DNA from: Fragilariopsis cylindrus CCMP1102 | Taxonomy: Eukaryota > Bacillariophyta > Bacillariophyceae > Bacillariales > Bacillariaceae | Direction: 5' to 3' | Assembly (NCBI GenBank): GCA_900095095.1 | Contig: FMBT01000571.1 | Span: 1-47,338, forward strand | DNA length: 47,338 nt | Shown here: positions 33,365 through 44,622 of the stretch, one piece after another | How positions within the stretch are numbered: position 1 is the stretch's first letter | Layout of the letters: each line of letters starts with the position of its first letter | The notes under the pieces: model-generated | The model's input: the letters and a program-made list of their open reading frames with translations, nothing else | Told to the model about the DNA's origin: nothing | Databases searched by the model: none | Made by a program: the position numbers and the translations under genes

Positions 33365-35782
33365 ATGAGTGGAGAAATGGAATTTAAGAAGGATCTTGAC
33401 GAAATTGCTCGTCAATTCAAAGAAAATGTCAAGCTTGAAGATCGTACATACCGTTTCAAGAAATATAATCAGGTATTTGTTGGGAGTGAGGCAGTTGATT
33501 ATTTGGTTGATAGTGGTGCTGTTACAAGCCGAGAAGATGCGGTTGAGTTGGGTAAGGCCCTACAAGCCTTACATATCTTCGAGCACGTTTTGAGAGATCA
33601 TCCATTTAAGGATGAAGCTCTATTCTATCGTTTCGTTGCAGAGAACGAAAGAGGTGCACACAAGGTCGACGAAAATACCGGACTACGTATGAGTTGGACC
33701 ACTTTTTTGGGAGGAGAAAGTATCAGTAGCGGCGGGGATGATAGTACAAAAAATCGTCAACCGAAAATGCCACAACCAGATCTTGCTGCACTGAATCCGA
33801 ATGATGTACATGTTGCTAGTCATGTCTGGCCTATGGATTCCTATAACACAACCCTCCTCGATCATGTCCACCCTCCCGAATGGCGTGACCCGACAGCTAA
33901 TAACAAGGATGGATCTTCGTCGTATGATCTTATTTGCATCGGTGCGGGTGTTGGTGGTTTGGTTTCTGCCGCCGGTGCTGCTGGTGTAGGTGCAAAAGTT
34001 GCGATGATTGAAGCAAATATGTTGGGAGGGGACTGTCTAAATGTTGGTTGTGTGGTACGTATTATCTTTCACCTGTGATACTGTCATCGTTGATGTGTTT
34101 GTGTTGACGTCATTCTGCTTTGGATATTATCTCATAAAATATTTCCATTTGTGTTTAATTCATCTGCATCACATCAATCATTGCAGCCATCGAAAGGTAA
34201 GTTTATAAATAAATCTGATGATGTTAAACCCAATTTCCCCCCCTTTTCAACCCTTATGTCACTAACGAATAGCATTCCTTTCTGACTCTTGCTTATCATT
34301 CTATTTTAAAATCTTATTTCAGCCATTATCCACTCTGCTAACATGGCACATTCTGTAAAAGGCGACATTAAGCGGTTAGAGGCAGCAGGGATTTACATTG
34401 ATCCAAATGCAGTCCACGTAGATTTTGAAAAGATTATGGAAAGAGTACGAAAGGTGAGAACCGAAATTTCGCATCATGATTCGGCAGAACGATACAGTAC
34501 GGAATTAGGAGTAGAAGTTTATATCGGTCACGCAAATTTCGCTTCGGAACGTACCATTGTTGTGAATGGACGTACCTTGCATTTCAAGAAAGCAGTCATT
34601 GCAACGGGAGGTTATCCAACTTTAATTTCAATGAAGGGATTAAAAGAATTGCATGAAAAATCTCTGTCGTTCGATATCGATGGTAAGAAACCAATTGTAA
34701 TGACCAATGAAACATTTTTCAACATGACTAAGCAGCCTAAGAAATTGGCAGTGATCGGTGCAGGTGTAATCGGTCTAGAATTGGCCCAGGCTATGCAACG
34801 ATTGGGTACAGAAGTTACGGTTTTTGGTCGTTCTGGAAAAGTTCTACCAAAGGAAGACGAAGATATGGCAGAAATCGTCAAACAACAAATGATTAAGGAT
34901 GGTGTTTCTTTCAATCTTTCAGTGGTTAAATACTCGGGGATCGAATTGGATGGTACAGTTCTCGATAACGGATACCCACAAATGAAAATGACTATTCTCG
35001 AAAAGGGCAAGGATGATGACACGATATATTCTTTCGATGCGCTACTTGTAGCCGCTGGTCGTCGTCCTAACGTTACTGGGATGGAGTTAGAACTTGCCAA
35101 GGTCGAATACGATACAAAGAAAGGATTAATTGTAAACGACAAACTACAAACTACGAATCCTCGTATTTTTGGTGTTGGAGATTGCTGTTCTGAATTCAAG
35201 TTTACACACGCAGGTAAGTGAGATATTATTATATTTGGGCATGATCTATATATGTTATGTTATGTTATGCAATTTCTGATACGTTTTTCCTTTCCACGTC
35301 ATTTAGCCGATTTTATGGCAAGAACAGTTATTCGTAACGCTTTATTTTTTGGAAAAGGAAAGATGTCGGATCTATTGATCCCCTATGCCACCTTCACTTC
35401 TCCAGAGATTGCAAGTGTGGGTCTATACGGCAAAGATCTAGATGAATTAGGAATCGAATATCGTGTCTTTGAAAAACATTTCAAGGATAATGATCGTGCA
35501 ATTTGTGACGATAACACAGAAGGGTTTATACGGTTCCGTGTAGACGCCAAGAAGGATACAATTCTGGGCTGCTCCGTTGTCGGAGAGGGAGCCGGAAATA
35601 TGATCGGGGAGGTTACATTAGCCATGGAAACTGACACAGGCCTTGGTACAATGGCAAACGTCATTCATCCATACCCCACGACTAGTGAGGTTGTTCGTCA
35701 GTCTGGAGACGTTTACAATAAGACCAAGCTGACAACAATGGTGAAATCATTGCTCCGTGGAATTGTCAAAATTCAGAACTGA
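33365..35782 (+). CDS. DEP-domain/pyridine-nucleotide-disulfide oxidoreductase fusion
   Basis: Four exons (33365-34054, 34187-34196, 34323-35213, 35307-35782) give exactly 688 residues. Residues 1-105 form a DEP domain (LEDRTYRFKKYNQVFVGSEAVDYLVD, ALQALHIFEHVLRDHPFKDE). After a linker comes a class I flavoprotein disulfide reductase. It has FAD motif DLICIGAGVGGLVSAAGAAG, redox pair Cys224/Cys229 in GDCLNVGCVPSK, NAD(P)-binding AVIGAGVIGLELAQAMQRLGT and TNPRIFGVGDC. The dimer-interface catalytic HPYPTTSE is at the C-terminus. The layout is nearest to mercuric-reductase-like members, but the C-terminal vicinal Cys pair of MerA is absent, so the substrate is open. Exon 2 is only 10 nt and supplies the PSK codons right after the redox Cys. 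DEP domains bind membranes or GPCR/G-protein partners, so membrane recruitment is possible. Confidence 0.88.
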
Positions 35783-37041
35783 TGCGGACATTGAACAGTA
35801 CAGTAATATATATATGCATAGATAATGATTGAGATATAATAATTGAATACTAGTTTGCTTAGAAGAAGTTGGAACAGAATTTCGAAACTATAGATAAACA
35901 GCATATTCAATTGAAAATAGTAATGATAGATATATATCAAGATAAATTTTGATACAATGCTGCCACTCGTATTAGTCCCAGCTATATTCATGTATTCATG
36001 TATTCGTTTCTTCCTATATAACTAATATTAACATCATTTTATTGGATGTGAAAGTTAAGAGAACTATGGATGACACGGGAAGTCTGATATCACATATAGG
36101 AAGGAGGTAGGAATAATAATATACGCACAGAAGAGATACATGTTATTAATCACAGACCATTGATGAGCAAGATGGCTAGAAAATTTCCTGACAATGAGCT
36201 ATACTAGATATTATATAGGACACTACTACTTTGGTGGAGTTTGGGGAAGTCGAGACAAGTAGATAGACAGCAACAACATATCACAGTAACCAGTTTGAGT
36301 AAAATACTCAAATGTAATGTACAGCTTACACCTCATAACTGATGGATTGTATAATAGGTTTAGAGAAGCAAGCATGGAACTGGGAAGATGGAGCCAGCGC
36401 TGATATTGAAGAACTTAGAGCTCTAAATCTAATTCTAAATAGATACATAGGATACAATACTCTCTCTTGACCATCTTCTTATCATCCTCTCCTCCCACAT
36501 ACATTATTATGGTTCCATAGGCAAAGTTTAGTTAGACTATCTTCATGTCTGCAGTCATCCGAATATATGCGTGTCAGGTTGATCATACTTAGTGCTAGTG
36601 TCCTAATCAGCATGACAGTGCTGTAGGAACCTCTGTAGTTTTTGTTTGAGCACAAAGAGTATTTTCACGACTGAGTCAGAAGAAGTCAGTCAGTCATGAG
36701 CCAGTGTTCATTCGATGCCGTGTATTTGCAGTAATTCTAATACAGTAGGAGAGAAAAATACATGTATTATTGACACGACATGCACACGTGCAGCTACAGT
36801 ATCGAAGATACCATTGGTTTAGAAAATCATCGTCGTCCTTTTCATTATTTGTCGAACTAAAATAGAATACAATTATTTTCATCTTGTAAACGAATACTGT
36901 TACACTGTAGCACAATAAGAAACAGTCAGCAGTCGCTTAATATTACAACTTGTACATAAAACAGATAAGAAACAACAAACAACGAACAACAACCTACTAG
37001 CAAATCATTACATTAATCTCCAATATAATTTTCTATTCATC
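35783..37041. other. 1.26-kb spacer without recognisable gene
   Basis: This is AT-rich, with scattered GTCAGTCAG and AACAAC units near 36680 and 36970. No frame has family features, and no tRNA or snRNA could be recognised by eye. Confidence 0.5.
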
Positions 37042-37854
37042 ATGGCCAGATCCTTTCGAAACAATATGAGCGCCGCATCGGCGTTATTGACGACTCTATC
37101 AGCTTTCTTTGCCGTGCTAGTGAGCAATACTTCTGCTTTATCAACCCAAGCGCCGTTCTCTGCATCCAAAACTAATACGGCTAGTATGAAATCGAAGAGT
37201 CCGATGTTCGAACATCTTAAATTTGATAGTAATCCACAATTTGATGTTCTGGCCAATACTAAAACGTACGTCGTTTCTCAATCAGCAGATGAAACATTCA
37301 ATGAAGAGTATTACGCAGTGGACTACGTTTTGCGTGGTCCTGTCATTGGACCAATTAATAGAGACGATTTAGCAAAGTCACAGAAGGGACTTGGAATCAA
37401 AGCTGCATTCCCAGATATTAAACTGGATACATTCGGTTATAGTATCGATCCAGAAAATCCCTACCGTTGTTTTTACTTCCAAAGATGGAGAGGAACTAAC
37501 TCTGCAGATCTGGATAGTTACGGTACAATTTATCCAGCCACTGGAATTGAAATGGAAACACCCGTCAGCGTTTTTAGTGTAGTGTGGAATCCAGAAGGAA
37601 AAATTGTGTACGAACAAGTGGGTGCGGTAGTGGATAGATTAGAAGGAAACACCGAAGGGAAGGCGGCAGTGTTTGGAATGTTACATACTGCGGGATTAAA
37701 ATTAAATGCTTCTCCTGGTGATAAAGTATTTGGTTTTATTCAAAGAATTGGTCACGTTGTTGGTGGTATGGGAAGAAGTTGGTCACGTGAAGATGAAATC
37801 CCAAAATGGTGGACTGATAAATCAAGAGGTGCAGATGCGAACGATGTGTTGTAA
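37042..37854 (+). CDS. Probable plastid protein with SnoaL/NTF2-like region
   Basis: The intact 270-residue protein starts at ATG with Arg/Asn-rich residues, then a hydrophobic segment (SAASALLTTLSAFFAVLVS) and a Ser/Thr-rich stretch like a transit peptide. The main domain (VLRGPVIGPINRDDLAKSQKGLGI, AFPDIKLDTFGYSIDPENPYRCFYFQRWRGTN, VFSVVWNPEGKIVYEQVGAVVDRL) alternates helices and strands as in SnoaL/NTF2-like folds, with a conserved-looking PDI and WRGT. The C-terminus (RIGHVVGGMGRSWSRED, PKWWTDKSRG) is distinctive. I do not know a function. Confidence is high that this is a gene and low for the fold. Confidence 0.65.
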   Translation: MARSFRNNMSAASALLTTLSAFFAVLVSNTSALSTQAPFSASKTNTASMKSKSPMFEHLKFDSNPQFDVLANTKTYVVSQSADETFNEEYYAVDYVLRGPVIGPINRDDLAKSQKGLGIKAAFPDIKLDTFGYSIDPENPYRCFYFQRWRGTNSADLDSYGTIYPATGIEMETPVSVFSVVWNPEGKIVYEQVGAVVDRLEGNTEGKAAVFGMLHTAGLKLNASPGDKVFGFIQRIGHVVGGMGRSWSREDEIPKWWTDKSRGADANDVL

Positions 37855-38483
37855 ATATATATATTATATATATATGTATTAGTCTTACCACATCTTTGAT
37901 TGATGCAATAAGCAACAGGCCGCGGCAGTCTAGTTTTTAATTGTGTTTTGGGCAAGTTGGAATTGAGCAAAGCTGATCATAAACATTACATAAGCACCTT
38001 GTATGTTATTTTAATACGATTCATTTTATCTTTTCACTGAAAATATTCCTAACTTATTTTGTCATGACCATAGTAAAAATTAAAATTTACTCTTCATAAT
38101 TTGTATAATGGAGATGATACACTTAGCTTTTTGACAAAAATATTTTATCCAAATCATATAATGAAGAAGATATTCATTTGCATTTTCAATTTTGCTATTA
38201 TTTCAGTAGTATTATATTCGTGATTCATTCCGTGGAACAAACAGAATCCACCGCGCTATAACGCGTTATATTATCCCTCATGCATATTCAATAATATTAC
38301 TAGCACTGTGCATACTTCCTCCGTGAATTTCACAAGAATTTAGAATTCGCATTTAGATCGTAAATCGGTATTGCTGATGAGGTCTGATGGAGGGAATCAT
38401 ATACCGGGCAGACAAAAGAAATATGATGAAAGAGATACCGATATCACAGTTACGGTACTACGAGGAGCAATAATACTGAAAGG
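37855..38483. other. Spacer between two plus-strand genes
   Basis: It contains an AT run right after the stop (37856-37876) and a perfect 14-bp palindrome TATAACGCGTTATA at 38257-38270. No coding region is seen. Confidence 0.45.
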
Positions 38484-41400
38484 ATGACGAGTAATAATGG
38501 TAATGATTCGATTGTCGATGGCAATTATAATTGCAATACAACATCGCCGACGACTTCAACAATGTTGACGATGACACGACCATCGATACTGTTGCTGTCA
38601 TCCTCCGCATTGCCATTGTCAATTTCAGATTTTATCCACGACAATAACAATGGATTACTCCTAATTCTAGCGGTAGCAGCATTACTTATAATAATAATAG
38701 GTATACTTGTATTCTTCTTCGAAAGATTATTGTCGACGATACTTCTACCATCAAAGAATAAAAACAATAGTCAAAATCAAAATAAAAATCGACGAAAACG
38801 ACAACAGCATGAAAAACCTAATCATGATCATGATCATATCCTGACGATAATGACGAAGAACAAGTTGGAATTCCTATCACGAGTAGGTGATAATTATGGA
38901 TATCGTCATAATACTGATCTTGGATATATTGATGATTGGAGACCGAATGAATTTCCTTCTTTGATTTATCCAATTGGAATTGCTGCTGATGGTGAGCGAA
39001 AAAAACGAAAAGACTGTAATTACTATAATTACAACGACGATGACGATGACGACGACGAAGAAGGTAATGATACTGAACGAGAAGTATACTTAGATTATGC
39101 TGGATCCGCATTACCAATGAAAACACAACTGGAACGAGGAATACTATTATATAATCATCATCATCAGATCCTTGCCAATCCACATTCGACCGGTCCAGCA
39201 GCATCACGGACATTGGACTGTATCCAACGTGCCGAAAAACGTGTGTTGACACACTTAGGAGCAATTCCTGGTCGATATGCATCTCTTCAATTACCAGATT
39301 CTTTCTACAACAACGACAACGACAATACTAAGAATAATAATAAGAATAATAACAGCACACAACAGCGACAAATCATGGATCGTCATCCTGGATATGAAGT
39401 ATTATTTACATCTGGTGCTACAGAAGCTTTTAAAACGATTACCGAACGATTTCCGTGGAAGAGGTTGAGGAGAAGGAGAAGGAGGTCGTCGAATTCATCG
39501 TCAACTTGTTGTTTTCAATGTTGTCAAAGTCAACCACAACAACAACAACAGAAATCATCGTCATCTATTTTCATGTACGTTACCAATTCACATAATTCAG
39601 TGGTTGGGATGAGACAACTTGCCATCCAAGAGGGAGCAACATTTTATTGTATTGATATGAAAGAATTGGAAAAAATGACAGATGTAAAAGATTGGAAGAC
39701 ATTAGAGGAAAAGATACTACTACTATCATCATCGTCATCATTATCATCATCATCATCATTGTCGTCGTCATCATCCAGAGAAGTTAAGGACGATGATAAC
39801 GTTGTATCGTGTTCGGACGGTTGCTACTGTCATTGCAATGAGACGACTACTACTGCTAGTAGTAGTAGTCGGTATCATTCCAATTTGTTAGTATTTCCAT
39901 CGGAATGCAATTTTAATGGTGATCGTCCTACTGATACGAAATTTATTATATCAATGGCACGTGAAAGTGGTTGGTATACGATGTTAGATATTGCAAAGCA
40001 TGCCAGTACCGATCATGTTAATTTAAAGGATCTGAATCCAGACTTTGCAGCACTATCATTCTATAAATTGTTTGGTTCTCCCACGGGAGTTGGTGCATTA
40101 TTAGTACGTAGATCAGCAATTCCAATATTGTTTGAAGAAGAAGAAGAAGAAGCCAATACAATAATAGAAGCAGCAGCAATATCTGAAACTTCAACAAGGA
40201 ATCACAATAATAATAATAATGATAGTAATGATAGGAATATACAAAGATATTATCAAGGGGGTGGATCGGTCGATATTATGTTACCGAATCGAGATTATAC
40301 TGTACCAAAGAGCCGGTACAGAGGTCTGGCATCTATGACAAGTGGAACGAGTAATTTTCGTGGCATCGCTAATCTTGTTCACGGTTTTGATACGCTCGAA
40401 CGATTGGGAGGTATGTCCAGGATTCATCGACACGCTTGTTGTATAGCAAAGGAATTAACTCGACGATTGAGACTATTGAAACACAGGAATGGAATGTCAG
40501 TTGTAAGTATTTATGGTGCATGGGGTAATAGCAACAAAAATAATAATAATTATGATGATGAAGAAGAAAATAACACGAATTCAAGGGGACCGACCGTTGC
40601 TTTAAACGTATTTCGAAGTGATGGATCTGCAGTAGGATACAACGAAGTTTCCAAATTAGCGTCCTTGAATCATCCTCCCATGCAATTGCGAACAGGTTGT
40701 TTTTGTAATCCTGGTGCATGTCAGAAGGCATTAAACTTAGATGATCAGCAGGCTATTGACAATTACGAAAAGACGGGCCATGTTTGTGGAGATCATATTG
40801 ATCTTGCTAACGGAATGCCCACGGGAGCTATCCGTGTAAGTTTTGGAAAGGATAGTATTTGGGAAGATATGGACGTAGTTGTACGTTTTTTGGATACGAG
40901 GTTTACCAATAATTATTCCAATGACGATACTGCTACTACTGCTACTACTGCTACTACTTATGCAGTACCAATATCAAACACTGATGACGATACAATATCC
41001 AAGAATAAGACCATAGTGAAAGTTTCTGAGCTCTATCTCTTTCCGATAAAAAGTTGCGCGGCACAGCAAGTACCCAAGTGGCCGCTTGATCTTAATAGTG
41101 GAGGAAAACTCAAATACGACCGAGAGTTCGCAATCGTTGATACATCAGGTACCGCTCTTCGGTTACAAACATGTCCTAAAATCGGTCTCATCTGTCCTAT
41201 TGTTGATCCCGATACGGACACAATGACTGTGTCAGCACCAGGATATAACGATCTCACCATCAGGTTATCTGATGATCTATATTATGGAGGTGATAACGTC
41301 GTCCGTGTATGCGGTAATAAATGTGGGGCACAGGTTTGGGGAGATGCTTTCGTATCTGAATGGTTCACCTCCTTTTTAGGTATACAATGTTGGTTAGCTC

Positions 41401-41942
41401 GATATTCGTCGTCTTCTCTGGAATCACCAACAGACAGTAACAGTTTCTCCAATGAACAACCGATTCTATTGATATCAGAGAACGCAGTCGCGGCATTAAA
41501 TGACGTCCTTGAAAGTCAACGACAGCAACCTGTTGGGTCGATTCGGTTTCGACCTAATATCGTGATCAAAGGCGTTGCGGATAATACCTCTCGTCATCAT
41601 CGTCATCATCTGCACATCGAGGATGAATGGAAGGTAATATCTCTTCCCAACGGACGTCTGAACTTTTCCGTTGAAGGAAGCTGTCCTAGGTGTACCATGG
41701 TGGACTACGATCCAACAACAGGGAAAAAGGGAAAGACATTACGCGCCCTTGCAACGTACCGCCGTAGGAATGGACAAATAGTTTTTGGAATTTTCTTGAA
41801 AACAGTGACTGCTCCAAACATTAATTACTCATCAGTCACACCCAATGATGATGATGATGATGATGGCAATAACAACAATAATAAGTCGTCACAAAATTTA
41901 GTTGTTTGGATACATGAAGGTGATGCGCTAGAGTGTAGATAG
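38484..41942 (+). CDS. Molybdenum cofactor sulfurase with N-terminal membrane segment
   Basis: MoCo sulfurase (MOCOS/ABA3) converts the dioxo cofactor to the sulfurated form needed by xanthine dehydrogenase and aldehyde oxidase. The intact 1152-residue frame contains a NifS-like class V aminotransferase (about 205-810) and a C-terminal MOSC part (about 845-1150). NifS-like blocks are VYLDYAGSALPM, NPHSTGPAASRTLD, FTSGATEAFKTI, and PLP Lys528 in SFYKLFGSPTGVGALLVRR. The persulfide Cys739 lies in TGCFCNPGACQ. The MOSC part has LYLFPIKSCAAQQV, SENAVAALNDV, FRPNIVIKG and SCPRCTMVDYDPTTG. Poly-Asn, Ser and Asp inserts lengthen the loops, explaining the size against about 820-890 residues in animals and plants. 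Residues 57-79 form a strong hydrophobic helix, unusual for this cytosolic enzyme. Confidence 0.92.
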   Translation: MTSNNGNDSIVDGNYNCNTTSPTTSTMLTMTRPSILLLSSSALPLSISDFIHDNNNGLLLILAVAALLIIIIGILVFFFERLLSTILLPSKNKNNSQNQNKNRRKRQQHEKPNHDHDHILTIMTKNKLEFLSRVGDNYGYRHNTDLGYIDDWRPNEFPSLIYPIGIAADGERKKRKDCNYYNYNDDDDDDDEEGNDTEREVYLDYAGSALPMKTQLERGILLYNHHHQILANPHSTGPAASRTLDCIQRAEKRVLTHLGAIPGRYASLQLPDSFYNNDNDNTKNNNKNNNSTQQRQIMDRHPGYEVLFTSGATEAFKTITERFPWKRLRRRRRRSSNSSSTCCFQCCQSQPQQQQQKSSSSIFMYVTNSHNSVVGMRQLAIQEGATFYCIDMKELEKMTDVKDWKTLEEKILLLSSSSSLSSSSSLSSSSSREVKDDDNVVSCSDGCYCHCNETTTTASSSSRYHSNLLVFPSECNFNGDRPTDTKFIISMARESGWYTMLDIAKHASTDHVNLKDLNPDFAALSFYKLFGSPTGVGALLVRRSAIPILFEEEEEEANTIIEAAAISETSTRNHNNNNNDSNDRNIQRYYQGGGSVDIMLPNRDYTVPKSRYRGLASMTSGTSNFRGIANLVHGFDTLERLGGMSRIHRHACCIAKELTRRLRLLKHRNGMSVVSIYGAWGNSNKNNNNYDDEEENNTNSRGPTVALNVFRSDGSAVGYNEVSKLASLNHPPMQLRTGCFCNPGACQKALNLDDQQAIDNYEKTGHVCGDHIDLANGMPTGAIRVSFGKDSIWEDMDVVVRFLDTRFTNNYSNDDTATTATTATTYAVPISNTDDDTISKNKTIVKVSELYLFPIKSCAAQQVPKWPLDLNSGGKLKYDREFAIVDTSGTALRLQTCPKIGLICPIVDPDTDTMTVSAPGYNDLTIRLSDDLYYGGDNVVRVCGNKCGAQVWGDAFVSEWFTSFLGIQCWLARYSSSSLESPTDSNSFSNEQPILLISENAVAALNDVLESQRQQPVGSIRFRPNIVIKGVADNTSRHHRHHLHIEDEWKVISLPNGRLNFSVEGSCPRCTMVDYDPTTGKKGKTLRALATYRRRNGQIVFGIFLKTVTAPNINYSSVTPNDDDDDDGNNNNNKSSQNLVVWIHEGDALECR

Positions 41943-42110
41943 TTCGATAAGATAGATGATGATGCATGAAGTGCTGTAGTAGTCAATTAATATTGTAGGA
42001 ACTATACATTATTATACAGTGTTAATATACCTTTAAGTTTCATACTATCCTTCCTAGCTTAATTTGATTAAAACGACAAGAAATCTTCCCATGATACCCA
42101 TCCTTGGTTT

Positions 42111-42474
42111 TTAATATTTAAGATCCGGCTTATATGGTAACCTATTTGCAATATCGTCGTCATCCAGTACCTTCTCTTCGCACAAATTGTGATATTCTTC
42201 TTCTGTTGAAATCTGCTCCAATCTTGTTCTAGCTACATCTCGTGCTTCTTCAAAGTTTTGAAAATGTGATACCAAGAAAATCATCCCATTTCGTCCATTC
42301 CTCGCTCCAAACTTCATCTGCATTTTTTGGTAGTTGATATACACCTGCACAGTCATAATCTAAAAACTCTGTCATTGAATCGAATCCATGTCCTCTAGCA
42401 ATTTTACGTGCCTCTGAATATGAATACATAGCTCTCTTTTTAAAGTTTTTGCCTTTGTTTTCCTTCATCGTCAT
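42111..42474 (-). CDS. Small phage-integrase-repeat (INT_rpt-like) protein
   Basis: The minus strand encodes MYSYSEARKIARGHGFDSMTEFLDY, then GVYQLPKNADEVWSEEWTKWDDFLGI and, in another frame, NFEEARDVARTRLEQISTEEEYH. This is the pattern of the integrase repeat unit (YxEAR...GxxSxxEF...PxxPDxVYxxEWxxWxDWLG), common in diatom and phage-like proteins. The two units are separated by a frame change at 42256-42264, where adding one base to each of two adjacent 4-base runs (or removing one base) joins them. The first ATG in frame is at 42474; an upstream ATG could be used with one more base. The start is only about 57 bases from the stop of the fibrillin-like gene on the same strand. Function is unknown. 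Confidence 0.6.
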
Positions 42475-42530
42475 CTTTTTGACGTCGTCATCGTAAAGTA
42501 GACGCAATTATCAACTACTGCTCTAATATA

Positions 42531-44380
42531 TTAATGTTCTAAACTTGACTCTGCCATTCGTGTCCATAGTGCGATTCCACCTGATCGTCCCATGGCCACG
42601 GCGACTTTATCATCCACGTGAATAAATTTGAAAAATGGGAGATCTCGAATATGTGTTTGATCAAAAGGTGCATCTTCCGATATATCCTGCTCTATCTTCC
42701 ACCAGGGTCCCAATTGAAAGATTGCCTTGGTTGGGCGAAAGGCACAAATACCACCATTCTTGTTCCTTTTTGGATTGATATCCGCTTGTTCAACTACTTC
42801 CTGATTGTTGCTGTCGTGTTGAGTATGCAATCACCGTCCCATGAAAACGGTCCTTCCACGGTAGTCTGGAAAAAGTCGCTCCCGAATATTTGGAAGACGC
42901 CATTTTTGTTTTGCATCGTTTGAACGTCAAAGTTTTGAATCGCGGATACCAAATTGGAATCAATGTATAGCCCATCCCGTATTCTCGTCCACGGTAGCAA
43001 GAACCGTTCCAACGGTCGATACCAGCTATTATTGCTCTTTTTATCATTGTCATTGCTGATATTCTTGTCATCTGGTTTTCTGAGTTGTTTCCGCATTGCC
43101 ACCACCGCCGGCTTCCCCGCAATATATGCCAATTCCCATCGTCGTCCGGGGATCCCCGCAAGTTTCTCCAAAAAGAAAGACTTGTCTTGTTTGATGCCTC
43201 GCTGCTGTGCCTTCAAAATCGCCTCCAGCAGCATTTCCGGAGGTGGTAGATCCTCTTTATCTGCGTCAGCCACGGCTCGGAGTGTGTCAATGGGAGATGT
43301 GCCAAATTTGACTTCTTCGATAACCCGTAACCGCGTCAACGCCTTTAATCGTTCTGGACGATAGGACGATGGGACGTAATCGCTTGTCACGTCATTTTCC
43401 CCGTTCCGTCGTTTATCAATGAGCGGTATAATCAATGGAGTAATCGGAAACGATGAGAAGGCAAGGAAGGCAAACCATCCATAACTTCCCCACGTATCAT
43501 CCTTTCTAGATGTTAATGTCCCACGCTTTATATCCCGTACCAACAACAATGTCCCATCCTTGAAAAACGATATCCCTTCTTGTACGTTCCGCGGAGTGCC
43601 ATTGGCGAGGTATTGACTGAGGAGTTGTTCCTTGGGACGCCTCAATCGTCTCATGGCCGCCAATCGGGTGGACCGAAACGATGGAGGGATGTACGTGCTT
43701 TCATCTATACCAATCTCACCGACGTCCTTCAACGCAACGTGTATGAGAGGCAAGAGCAGAGGCAAGAACAAAATGGAGGAACTCGATGCCAACAAACTAA
43801 ACCAACCCAACGCCACCCAATCGCGAAAACTGTATCGCGTTGACTTTTGAGAAAAAAGGTAACTCCGAAACAAATCTCGCATCAGTATACGAAAACCATC
43901 ATCCCAAAACAGAGTGCATTCCTCGAGAGATTCCGGTGTGAGCCATTTTTGGCTGATCAATGCTCCGCTGGACTGACCAAAATCGCCCAAAGTGGAAAGG
44001 AATTTCTTAGGATTTTGGGTTATGTTGGAAGCGGAAGATGCCACGTCCTGGATGGAGACGATTACTTTAATTTCGAGTTCATTGTTGTTATCGTTTTCTT
44101 CGCTATTATTAAGTATATTTGCGTTGTTGGTATTATTGTAGGTGATGTTGAGAACGGCATCAAGCGGTGTCGTTATCGTTGTTGGTTCCTGCAATATGGT
44201 TGATGTGGATACAGCCACGGATGCTCCTGCTTCTGTCGCCGCCGTTGCTTTATTCACATTGTTATTAGTAATCGGAAGACGAGATGGCGATGGCGATGGC
44301 GATGTCAAACCCGTCACAAGCTGTGTCTTTACTGCCAACCTCAACACAACCGCCACGACCATGATGAATCTATTCTTCAT
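42531..44380 (-). CDS. Fibrillin-like protein with two membrane-segment repeats
   Basis: From the ATG at 44380 the protein has a signal-like N-terminus and a low-complexity Thr/Asn region. Two copies of a roughly 90-residue unit follow (157-246 and 273-352). Each unit has an acidic/aromatic DG...RD start, a GWF hydrophobic segment and a YxPxSxRxxRLxAxxRLR end, loosely like LETM1-type domains. The C-terminal part (WELAYIAGKPAVV, DGLYIDSNLVSAIQNFD, NGVFQIFGSDFFQTTVEGPF, then VDDKVAVAMGRSGGIALWTR) resembles the PAP/fibrillin lipid-binding barrel of plastids. The frame changes near 42805-42815, where one added base joins the last 90 residues. Fibrillins store or carry lipids and quinones in plastids; the role here is inferred. 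It runs tail to head with the integrase-repeat gene. Confidence 0.62.
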
Positions 44381-44622
44381 CTTGCTTGTCTATTTCTTGG
44401 TTACCAGAACACCTACTTCCTTTATTCTATGCGGTTTGTGTTCATCTACATATCTTTGCCTAAATCAATTGTTCTTCCTAACTGATTTTGCTTCAGTTAT
44501 TGAGTCATTCCTGAAAACCACATTACAATAAACGCGTAATCAAAAAAAGATCCATTTTCCTCGCGCTTTACCCGCGCTTTTGCTTACGCACATAAATAGT
44601 TTTACCTCCACAAAAAGCAATC

